This document shows positions 1 to 7,612 of a stretch of DNA of 64,000 bases, piece by piece; the first letter of the stretch is position 1, and every line of letters starts with the position of its first letter. Source of the DNA: Rhodocyclaceae bacterium (GTDB lineage: Bacteria > Pseudomonadota > Gammaproteobacteria > Burkholderiales > Rhodocyclaceae); contig JAQTNK010000014.1 in the NCBI GenBank assembly GCA_028713915.1, forward strand, positions 24,849 to 88,848, in the 5' to 3' direction. Below the pieces are notes generated by a model. It saw only the letters and a list, made by a program, of their open reading frames with translations, was not told the origin of the DNA and searched no databases. The position numbers were made by a program, and so were the translations under genes.

Positions 1-261
1 AACATGTGGGGGGCGGTGACGGGCATGATCGGCGGGCTCGGCATCACGCTGTTCTACGCCGCGATCACGCATCCGTTCTTCGGCGGCTCGGCGGAGGCGC
101 AATGGTTCGGCATCCAGCCGATCGCCAGCGGCATTTTCGGCCTGCCGCTCGGCTTCGCCCTGATCGTCGTCGTCAGCCTGCTGACGCCGGCGCCGGCGCC
201 CGAAGTGCAGGAACTGGTCGAGAACGTGCGCTACCCGTATCTCGAGCGCGAGCAGGCGTGA
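1..261 (+). CDS. Sodium:solute symporter, C-terminal fragment
   Basis: The reading frame is open from the first base and stops at 259-261, so only the last 86 residues of a gene that begins upstream are present. Two hydrophobic stretches (about residues 5-25 and 40-62) are followed by a short charged cytoplasmic tail. The pattern matches the end of the SSS family, in particular acetate/cation symporters of the ActP-like type, which couple Na+ to carboxylate uptake across the inner membrane. The family call rests on this tail only; the substrate cannot be judged from it. Confidence 0.7.
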   Translation, partial: NMWGAVTGMIGGLGITLFYAAITHPFFGGSAEAQWFGIQPIASGIFGLPLGFALIVVVSLLTPAPAPEVQELVENVRYPYLEREQA

Positions 262-298
262 GCGCCGGAATGCGGCGCCGTCGCGCGCCAGGGGAGGA

Positions 299-1852
299 AT
301 GATGGAAATGTTTTCGCTGCTGTCGGCCGCCATGCTCGGCCTCGTCCTGGTGCTGCTGGTGGTCCTGCTGCTGCGCCGTCCCGCCGACCACGGCGGCCAG
401 CTGGCGATCATGGGCGAGCGCCTCGGCCGCCTCGAAGAAGGCATGCAGCAGGCGGTGCGCGAGCTGGCCGAAGCGCGCGGCCGCCTGGCCGGCTTCGACG
501 ACGCCCAGGCCAAGACCCGGGAGGCGGTCGCGGCGCTGCAGTCCGATCTGGCGCTCAAGCTCGCCGACGGCCTGCGCGCGGTCGGCGATACCATCCGCGC
601 CACGGTCGCGGCGCAGGTGGTTCCCGAATTGCAGGCCTTCAAGGCTGATGCGGTCGAGCGCAGCGACCGCGGCTTCGCCGCCATCGACCATCGCCTGCAG
701 GGCGGGCTGGCTGCGATCAACGAGATCGTCGTGCAGATGCGCGACGAGACCGGGCAATATCGCCAGGAGCTGACGGCGGCGACGGCGGCGATGCGCACGG
801 AAGTGTCGACGGCGCTGAACGAACTGAAGGCGGCCGTCGACAAGGCGCTGAAGGAAGAGCTGGGCACCATGCGCGCCGAGAACGGCGCGAAGCTCGAAGA
901 AATGCGGCGCACGGTCGACGAGAAGCTCCATGCCACGCTCGAGCAGCGCCTCGGCGAATCCTTCAAGCTGGTGAGCGACCGTCTCGAACAGGTGCACCGC
1001 GGCCTGGGCGAGATGCAGACGCTGGCGGCGGGCGTCGGCGACCTCAAGAAGGTGCTGACCAACGTCAAGACGCGCGGCACGTGGGGCGAGGTGCAGCTGG
1101 AAGCGCTGCTCGACCAGATCCTGACGCCCGAGCAATACGGCAAGAACGTGGCGACGCGGCCGGGCAGCGCCGCCCGCGTCGAGTTCGCCATCCGCCTGCC
1201 CGGCCGCGAGGAGGGCGCGCCGGTGTGGCTGCCGATCGATGCCAAGTTCCCGATGGAGGATTACCAGCGCCTGGTGGAGGCGCAGGAGCGCGTCGATCTG
1301 GCCGGCATCGACGAGGCCGGCCGTGCGCTGGAAAACCGCATCAAGGCCGAAGCCAGGACCATCCGCGAGAAATACATTGAAGCGCCGCACACCACGGACT
1401 TCGCCATCCTCTACCTGCCGACCGAAGGCCTCTATGCCGAGGTGCTGCGGCGGCCCGGCCTGGCCGACACCGTGCAGCGCGATTCCAAGATCAACGTCGC
1501 CGGGCCGACGACGTTGGCCGCCATGCTCAACAGCCTGCAAATGGGTTTTCGCACGCTGGCCATCGAGAAGCGCTCGTCGGAAGTGTGGACGGTGCTCGGC
1601 GCCGTCAAGACGGAGTTCGGCAAGTTCGGCGAAGCCCTGGCGCACACCAAGAAGAAGCTCGAAGAAGCGCACAACAGCATCGACAAGACGGTGACCCGCA
1701 GCCGCGTCCTGACGCGCAAGCTGTCGGGCATCGATGCCATGCCGGCGCTGGAAGCGGCCCTCGTGCTCGACGGTCCGGCAGCGGCGGCGGGCGGCGATGG
1801 CGGCGAGGCATTGAGCGACGATGCCGCCGCCATCACCGGCATCGAGGCCTGA
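299..1852 (+). CDS. rmuC: DNA recombination protein RmuC
   Basis: A 517-residue protein of the RmuC family, which limits rearrangements at inverted repeats and is thought to be a nuclease. An N-terminal membrane helix (about residues 5-27) is followed by a long coiled coil (about 35-230) and the conserved RmuC domain (about 230-470), with the PD-(D/E)XK-like core around LPIDAKFP near residue 311. The start ATG at 299 follows GGGGAGG at 290-296. The last 40 residues are Ala/Gly-rich and probably disordered. The gene ends 14 bp from the convergent gene at 1867. Confidence 0.93.
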   Translation: MMEMFSLLSAAMLGLVLVLLVVLLLRRPADHGGQLAIMGERLGRLEEGMQQAVRELAEARGRLAGFDDAQAKTREAVAALQSDLALKLADGLRAVGDTIRATVAAQVVPELQAFKADAVERSDRGFAAIDHRLQGGLAAINEIVVQMRDETGQYRQELTAATAAMRTEVSTALNELKAAVDKALKEELGTMRAENGAKLEEMRRTVDEKLHATLEQRLGESFKLVSDRLEQVHRGLGEMQTLAAGVGDLKKVLTNVKTRGTWGEVQLEALLDQILTPEQYGKNVATRPGSAARVEFAIRLPGREEGAPVWLPIDAKFPMEDYQRLVEAQERVDLAGIDEAGRALENRIKAEARTIREKYIEAPHTTDFAILYLPTEGLYAEVLRRPGLADTVQRDSKINVAGPTTLAAMLNSLQMGFRTLAIEKRSSEVWTVLGAVKTEFGKFGEALAHTKKKLEEAHNSIDKTVTRSRVLTRKLSGIDAMPALEAALVLDGPAAAAGGDGGEALSDDAAAITGIEA

Positions 1853-1866
1853 CGCCTGGCGCGCGC

Positions 1867-2844
1867 TCAGGCGCTTGACGTCGCTGCCTTGGTGACGCCG
1901 ACGTCGATCTGGCGCACCGTGCCGGCGCCGCCGTTCTCGCCCAGCCAGACGCTGCTGGCGCGCACCTGGCCGACCGTTGCACCGTCTTCCTTGAGCGTGA
2001 ATGGGGTCGCCGTGCTGGCCGTCGCCAGGGCGCCGATGCCGGCGTCGGCGAGGCTCTCCACGCTGCCCTTGCCGTCCGCCGCGACCTGCCAGAGCTTGAG
2101 GTCGGCATAGGCGGCATCGCCGCTGTCGATCCAGCCGTTGCCGTCGCTGTCGAGCTTGGCCAGGTCGGCAAAGCCGTTGCCGCTCTGCGGGCCGAACAAC
2201 TCGCTGCCGTCGTCGGCCTTGCCGTTGTGGTTGCGATCGTCGAACAGCACCGCGGAGCTGCCCGTCGGCAGGCGCACGTTTTCGGTCTTGCCGTCGCCGT
2301 CGAGGTCGAAGGCGACGTTCTGCGTTGCCGGCGCGGCACTCGGCGCGGCCAGGTCGACCACCAGCGGGTCCTTGAGCGCGGCCTCGTCGCTGACTTCGGT
2401 GGACTGCTCGCTGCGCTGCAGCGCGTAGCTGACGTCGAATTGCCGCTGGCTGCCGTCGGCGAGGCAAATACTGCCACTGGCGGCAAACGTGCAGCTCTCC
2501 GACTCTCCGGTTTGAATCAGGCGCATGCCGCGCGCGTCGCCCAGGGAGAACTCGTGCGAGGCCGAGGCGCCGCCGTCGAGAGGCGACAGGTCGCCGGGCA
2601 TCGGCGTGATGCCGAACAGCAGTTCCATGACGGCCTGGAACGGGTCTTTCGCCTCTGGTGCGGCAGCCGCCGCCGGGCTGTCGATGCGCAGCAATGCCGC
2701 CGGCGGGGCGTGCAGCTCGCCTTCGAGAATCCGCCCGAATGCGCCGTCGGTGAGCGGTGTGCCGGCGATGCGAACTTGCGTCAGGCTGCTGGTCTGCAGC
2801 TCGTGCGTGCTGGTGAGCGATAGAGTCGATGCCTTGATCAGCAT
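1867..2844 (-). CDS. Hypothetical protein with EF-hand-like Asp-rich calcium loops
   Basis: A 325-residue acidic protein of unknown function. It has DxDxDG-type loops characteristic of Ca-binding EF-hand, dockerin or VCBS-like modules: DLDGDGKTE near residue 181, DDRNHNGKADDG about 20 residues later, and DSDGNGWIDSGD near 231. The N-terminus is Ser/Thr-rich and shows no signal peptide, so it is either cytoplasmic or exported by a leaderless route; neither is shown. The start is supported by a purine-rich AGGGAAGGAA just upstream on the minus strand. It is divergent from the TPR-methyltransferase at 2990. Confidence 0.6.
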   Translation of the reverse strand: MLIKASTLSLTSTHELQTSSLTQVRIAGTPLTDGAFGRILEGELHAPPAALLRIDSPAAAAAPEAKDPFQAVMELLFGITPMPGDLSPLDGGASASHEFSLGDARGMRLIQTGESESCTFAASGSICLADGSQRQFDVSYALQRSEQSTEVSDEAALKDPLVVDLAAPSAAPATQNVAFDLDGDGKTENVRLPTGSSAVLFDDRNHNGKADDGSELFGPQSGNGFADLAKLDSDGNGWIDSGDAAYADLKLWQVAADGKGSVESLADAGIGALATASTATPFTLKEDGATVGQVRASSVWLGENGGAGTVRQIDVGVTKAATSSA

Positions 2845-2989
2845 GGTGTTTCCTTCCCTGTTCTGTGGTTTGGAGGTTCACGCTTTGCAAGTCGCGGGCC
2901 CGCGGCGAGCGCGCGGCGGCCGTGCGGCCGGTTGGCGCAGCGCGCGCGTTTGGCTTAGCATGGCGCATTTCCATTTCGGATAACTCCCC

Positions 2990-4297
2990 TTGAGCGAGCG
3001 CAGTCCCATCGATTCGGCTTTCGTGCTGCATGCGGCAGGCGCGCTGGCGGAGGCGGAGAGCGCTTACCGCCGGATCCTCGCCGCCGAGCCGCAGCACGCC
3101 GAAGCGCAGCATTACCTGGGCGTCTTGCTGCACCAGCGGGGACTCACCGAGGAAGGCCTCGCGTTGATCCTGGACGCGCTCGAACGCGACGCCGGCAGCG
3201 CCTCGCGCTACAACGACCTGGGCAACGTCCTGGTCCAGAACGGAGCGCTCGCCGATGCCGCGGCGGCCTTTCGCCGCTCGCTCGACCTGAACGGCGCGGA
3301 TGCCAACGTCTGGAACAATTTCGCATCGGTCCTGCAGCGCCAGGAAGAACTCGCCGACGCCGAAAGCGCGTACCGCGAGGCCCTGCGCTGCGACGCCGAT
3401 TTCGTCCCGGCGCTCAGCAACCTCGCCGCCTTGCTGGCGGACACGGGGCGCGACGAAGAGTCGTCGCTGTTCGCCTGCCGCGCTTTCATTCAGCCGCCGC
3501 TCGCCGGCAAGCCGCCGAAGATGCTGGGCATCGCCCACTACCGCCTCGGCCGCATCGCGCAGGCCGCCGAATGCTACCGCGCCTGGCTGCACGCCGAGCC
3601 CGGCAATGCCATCGCCCGGCACTATCTCGCCGCATGCACGGGCGAGAACGTGCCCGCCAGGGCGCCCGACGGTTTCCTCACGACGCTGTTCGACGACATG
3701 GCGGAGAGCTTCGATGCGAAGCTCGTCGGCAAGCTCGCCTACCGCGGCCCGGAAATCGTCGCCGGCCTGCTCCGCGGCCAGTTCGCCGCCGACGCGGCGC
3801 TGGATGTCCTCGACGGCGGCTGCGGCACCGGCTTGTGCGCGCCGGTGCTGGCGCCCTACGCGCGGCATCTCACCGGCGTCGACCTGTCCTGCCGCATGCT
3901 GCAGAAAGCAGGCGAACGCCAGCGCTACGGCGAATTGGTCGAAGCCGAGCTGACCGCCTACCTGCGCGACAGGCATGACGCCTTCGACCTGATCGTCATG
4001 GCCGATACGCTGATCTATTTCGGCGATCTGGCCGCGCTGTTCGCGGCCGTGCGGCAGGCGCTGCGGCCGGGCGGCGCATTCGCGTTCACGGTGGAAGCGG
4101 CCACGGAATCCGCGTCGCAGCCGGTCGATTACCGTCTCTATCCGAGCGGCCGCTACGGCCACAGCCCGCGCTACTTCGCGCAGGCGCTGGCGGCGGCGGG
4201 GCTGGCGCTGCGGCGCAGCGAAGACGTCGTCTTGCGCAACGAGTTCGGCACGCCGACGCCGGGCATCGGCGTGCTGGCCGGCGCGCTGGCGCGCTGA
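2990..4297 (+). CDS. TPR-repeat protein fused to an SAM-dependent methyltransferase
   Basis: A 435-residue fusion. Residues 10-220 form about five to six tetratricopeptide repeats. Residues 230-430 form a class I methyltransferase; motif I is VLDGGCGTGLC near residue 272, followed by the acidic end of strand two in TGVDLS. Similar TPR-methyltransferases are common in betaproteobacteria and their substrates are mostly unknown. The start is a TTG at 2990 with no clear Shine-Dalgarno sequence; GTG at 3023 is an alternative. The DUF1810 gene follows after 12 bp, suggesting cotranscription. Confidence 0.8.
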   Translation: MSERSPIDSAFVLHAAGALAEAESAYRRILAAEPQHAEAQHYLGVLLHQRGLTEEGLALILDALERDAGSASRYNDLGNVLVQNGALADAAAAFRRSLDLNGADANVWNNFASVLQRQEELADAESAYREALRCDADFVPALSNLAALLADTGRDEESSLFACRAFIQPPLAGKPPKMLGIAHYRLGRIAQAAECYRAWLHAEPGNAIARHYLAACTGENVPARAPDGFLTTLFDDMAESFDAKLVGKLAYRGPEIVAGLLRGQFAADAALDVLDGGCGTGLCAPVLAPYARHLTGVDLSCRMLQKAGERQRYGELVEAELTAYLRDRHDAFDLIVMADTLIYFGDLAALFAAVRQALRPGGAFAFTVEAATESASQPVDYRLYPSGRYGHSPRYFAQALAAAGLALRRSEDVVLRNEFGTPTPGIGVLAGALAR

Positions 4298-4309
4298 ACG
4301 GGTGCCGAC

Positions 4310-4729
4310 GTGGACGATCCCTACAATCTGCAGCGTTTCGTCGACGCCCAGCGCGCCGTCTTCGACGACGTTCGCGCCGAACTGCGCGACGGCCGCAAGC
4401 GCGGCCACTGGATGTGGTTCATTTTTCCGCAGATCGCCGGCCTCGGTTCGAGCGCAATGGCGCAGTGGTTCGCCATCTCGTCGCGGCAGGAAGCGGCAGC
4501 GTATTTGCAGCATCCCGTTCTCGCGCCGCGGCTGATCGAATGCACGCAGTTGGTGACGCGGGTGCAGAACCGCACGATCGAAGAGATTTTTGGCGACATC
4601 GATGCGCTGAAGTTTCGTTCGTCGATGACGCTGTTCGCCCAGGCCGCGCCCGACGAAGTGCTGTTTCGCGCCGCCCTGGACAAGTACTTCGGCTCCCAGC
4701 TCGATCCCTTGACGCTCGAGCGGCTGTGA
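4310..4729 (+). CDS. DUF1810 family protein
   Basis: A 139-residue soluble protein whose whole length matches the DUF1810 (calpastatin-like) family. Seen here are the N-terminal DDPYNLQRFVDAQ, the HWMWFIFPQI core, and the FRSSMTLF segment before the C-terminus. Molecular function is unknown. Translation probably begins at GTG 4310, 12 bp after the preceding methyltransferase gene. Confidence 0.85.
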   Translation: MDDPYNLQRFVDAQRAVFDDVRAELRDGRKRGHWMWFIFPQIAGLGSSAMAQWFAISSRQEAAAYLQHPVLAPRLIECTQLVTRVQNRTIEEIFGDIDALKFRSSMTLFAQAAPDEVLFRAALDKYFGSQLDPLTLERL

Positions 4730-4811
4730 TTGTCGACTCCATTTCACAGGCTCACGCCTTGAGCCTCTCGCCCGTCAGAATGGTTTCCATAACTTTCATG
4801 GAGGCCGTAAC

Positions 4812-4889
4812 ATGTCATTGGCATGCAACCCCGACAAGGTGGTGTTCTGGATGGCGAGCGTCCTGGGAATCATCGCTTGGCTGATTTGA
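4812..4889 (+). CDS. Putative 25-residue membrane peptide upstream of addB
   Basis: A short ORF with a good ribosome-binding site, GGAGG at 4800-4804, seven bases before ATG 4812. The product begins MSLACNPDK and continues as one hydrophobic helix ending ASVLGIIAWLI. Its TGA (4887-4889) overlaps a TTG (4886-4888) in the frame of the AddB-like nuclease, the arrangement expected for translational coupling. It could be a true small membrane protein, a leader peptide for addB, or chance. No homology information is available; only the Shine-Dalgarno sequence, composition and overlap support it. Confidence 0.45.
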   Translation: MSLACNPDKVVFWMASVLGIIAWLI

Positions 4890-7612
4890 ATCTGCTCAAG
4901 ACGCGCGACGCCGGCGAGGCCGGCAGCACGGTGGTGCTGTGCGCGACGCACCGGCTGGCGCGCAATCTGCGCTTGGCGCACGATCGCGCGCAGGCGGCGC
5001 TGGGGCTGGCGCGCTGGCGGCCGCTGGCGGCGCTGACGGCGTCGCAGTGGCTCGACGGCGTCGTCGACGCGGCGCTGCTGACGGGCGAATTGGCGGCCGA
5101 CGCCGTGCCGTCGCTGGTGCTAACGGCGGCACAGGAGCGCATGCTGTGGGAGCGCGTGATCGAGGCTGATGCCGGCGACTCGCCCGAAGCGCTGTTCTTC
5201 GACAGCGAAGGATTGGCGGCCGCCGCCGCCGAGGCGAATGCGCTGATCGAAGGCTGGGGCTTGCGCGTGGCGGATGGCGGCGAACTTGGCGAAGAGACGC
5301 GTCGCTTCCTCCACTGGCGCGCCGAGTTCCGCCGCCGTTGCGAGGCGGCGGGCTGGCGCGAGCCGGCGCGCGCAGCGGCGGCGCAGATCGCGGCCGTCGC
5401 CGGCGGTATCGGCAGCCTGCCGCCGCGCCTGCTGTTCGCCGGCTTCGACCGCTACACGCGGCAGGAGCAGCGCTTGGCCGAGGCCTTGCGCGGCCGCGGC
5501 TGCGCGCTGGGCGAACTCGAACTCGGCGCCGCCACGGATGCCGTGGCCGGCTGCGTCGCGCTGCCCGACCGCAATGCCGAATGCCGCGCCGCGGCGGCCT
5601 GGGCGGCGGCGCGCCTGGCGGCCGATCCGGCGTCGCGGCTCGGCATCGTCGTGCCCGAACTGGCTGCCTTGCGCTCGTCGCTGGCCGATGCGCTCGACGA
5701 GGCGCTGCAGCCGCAGGCGCTTGCCGCCGCGCAGGCCGAGATGCCGCGCCGCTACAATTTTTCGCTCGGCACGGCCTTGTCGCGCCAGCCGCTCGTCGAT
5801 ACCGCGCTGCGCCTGCTGCGGCTCGCCGCGGGATCGCGGCGCCTCGAGCAGGCCGCCGTCGACGAACTGCTGCGCGGTGCCTACTGGTCGGCGGACGAGG
5901 CGGAGGCCGACGCACGCGCGCGTTGCGAGGCGCAGCTGCGCGAGCGGCTGCCGCCGGTGTTTTCCGTCGATCGCCTGCTGCGCTTCCTGCGCCGGCAGAA
6001 CGCAGCGGGCCTGGCCGCGCCGCGCCTGCTCGGCCATCTCGAAGTGCTGCGCGCGAAGGCCACGGCGCAGCCGGCGCGGCAATTGCCGTCGCAATGGCTG
6101 GGCAGCCTGCGCGAGATGCTGGCCGCCGCGGGCTGGCCGGGCGAGCGCAGCCTGTCGAGCCACGAATTCCAGGCGCGCGTCGCCTTCGCCGAAGTCGTCG
6201 ACAGCCTCGGCGCTGTCGACGGTATGCTCGGCCGCATTCCGCTCGCCGAGGCCGTCAGCCGGCTGGCGCAGTTGTGCCGCGAGCGCGTGTTCCAGCCCGA
6301 GACCGCCGGCGATCCGCCGGTGCAGGTGATGGGGCCGCTCGAAGCGGCGGGCGCGCGCTTCGATGCGCTCTGGGTGATGGGCATGAACGACGACGTCTGG
6401 CCGGCCGCGGCGCGTCCGAATCCGCTGTTGCCGGCCGAACTGCAGCGCCGCGCCGGCACGCCGGGCGCATCGAGCGAAGTCGAGGCCGCCTTCGCGCTGG
6501 CGATCCACCGCCGCTTGCTGAAGAGCGCGCCCGAGGTTCTGTTTTCATGGGCGCAGGGCGAAGGCGACCGCGTGCGGCGGCCGAGCCCCTTGATCGCGGC
6601 GCTGCCGCCGTGCGCGGCGCCCGAACTGCAGGCGACGCTCGCCGAACGGCTCTGCGGCACGCTGCCGCTGGCGGCGCTCGACGACAGCCGCGCGCCGCCC
6701 GTGGCGCGGGGCGAGCGCGTCGGCGGCGGGGCGAATTTGCTGAAGGCGCAGGCCGTGTGTCCGGCCTGGGCCTATTACCGCTACCGCCTCGGCGCGCGCG
6801 CGCTCGGCGCCGCGGTCGAAGGGCTCGACGCGCTGGCCCGCGGCAGCCTGCTGCATGCGGTGCTCGAAGCCTTCTGGCGCGGGCGCGCGTCGGCCGACAT
6901 GCTGGCGCTCTCGGCGGAAGAACTCGCCGCGGCGCTGGACGCGGCCATCGACCAGGCGCTCACCGCCTTCGACGCCGGGCGCGACGAGCCGCTGCCGGCG
7001 CGCCTCGCGCTGCTCGAGCGCGAGCGCCTTCTGGCGCTCGTCGGCCGCTGGCTGGAGATTGAAGCGGCGCGGCCCGCGCCCTTCCGCGTCGTCGCCTGCG
7101 AGGAGCGGCATGAGATCGAGATCGAAGGGCTGGCGCTGCGCCTGACCGTCGATCGCATCGACGAACTGGCCGACGGCCGCCGCGTCATCCTCGACTACAA
7201 GACCGGGCGCGAGCCCGACTGGGCCTCATGGGCGGCGCCGCGCATCGTCGAGCCGCAACTGCCGGTGTATGCGGCTTACATCGCGGGCGAGGCAGAGGTC
7301 GAAGCCGTGGCCTTCGCGCAACTGCGCGCCGGCGAGGAAGGCTTCGTCGGCATCGCCGCCGCCGCCGGCCTGTTGCCGAACGTGGCGGGCCTGGCGGACA
7401 AGGGCGGGCGGCGGCGCTTCGATGCGGGGCAATTCCCCGACTGGCCAAGCCTGCTCGACCACTGGCGCCGCGCCATCGCCGAGATCGCCGGCGAAGTCCG
7501 CGACGGCGTCGCCGCCGTGGTCTTCGAAAAGGAAGCGGCGCTCGAACATTGCGAAGTGAAGCCGCTGCTGCGGCTGGCCGAGCGCCGCGGCCAGCAGGCG
7601 TCGACGCCATGA
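4886..7612 (+). CDS. AddB-like PD-(D/E)XK nuclease/helicase-fold subunit
   Basis: About 908 residues. In AddAB complexes this subunit has an inactive helicase fold and a C-terminal nuclease that trims the 5' strand at double-strand breaks. Residues about 750-775 hold the RecB-family nuclease motif (LTVDRIDEL, then ILDYKTG). The N-terminal VVLCATHRLARNLR is typical of the family. I chose TTG 4886, since the longer frame from ATG 4823 would only re-read the small ORF; the exact start is uncertain. The canonical Fe-S cysteine cluster of AddB is not evident: near the usual place only one Cys (about 625, CPAWAYYR) is visible. The stop overlaps the AddA start (ATGA). Confidence 0.8.
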   Translation: MNLLKTRDAGEAGSTVVLCATHRLARNLRLAHDRAQAALGLARWRPLAALTASQWLDGVVDAALLTGELAADAVPSLVLTAAQERMLWERVIEADAGDSPEALFFDSEGLAAAAAEANALIEGWGLRVADGGELGEETRRFLHWRAEFRRRCEAAGWREPARAAAAQIAAVAGGIGSLPPRLLFAGFDRYTRQEQRLAEALRGRGCALGELELGAATDAVAGCVALPDRNAECRAAAAWAAARLAADPASRLGIVVPELAALRSSLADALDEALQPQALAAAQAEMPRRYNFSLGTALSRQPLVDTALRLLRLAAGSRRLEQAAVDELLRGAYWSADEAEADARARCEAQLRERLPPVFSVDRLLRFLRRQNAAGLAAPRLLGHLEVLRAKATAQPARQLPSQWLGSLREMLAAAGWPGERSLSSHEFQARVAFAEVVDSLGAVDGMLGRIPLAEAVSRLAQLCRERVFQPETAGDPPVQVMGPLEAAGARFDALWVMGMNDDVWPAAARPNPLLPAELQRRAGTPGASSEVEAAFALAIHRRLLKSAPEVLFSWAQGEGDRVRRPSPLIAALPPCAAPELQATLAERLCGTLPLAALDDSRAPPVARGERVGGGANLLKAQAVCPAWAYYRYRLGARALGAAVEGLDALARGSLLHAVLEAFWRGRASADMLALSAEELAAALDAAIDQALTAFDAGRDEPLPARLALLERERLLALVGRWLEIEAARPAPFRVVACEERHEIEIEGLALRLTVDRIDELADGRRVILDYKTGREPDWASWAAPRIVEPQLPVYAAYIAGEAEVEAVAFAQLRAGEEGFVGIAAAAGLLPNVAGLADKGGRRRFDAGQFPDWPSLLDHWRRAIAEIAGEVRDGVAAVVFEKEAALEHCEVKPLLRLAERRGQQASTP

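Noticed and set aside
173..4747. Minus-strand open frame of about 1524 codons
   Set aside because: It runs antisense to rmuC, the TPR-methyltransferase and the DUF1810 gene, all with clear family motifs. Its composition (Arg/His/Gln-rich, no domain) is that of a GC-rich shadow frame.
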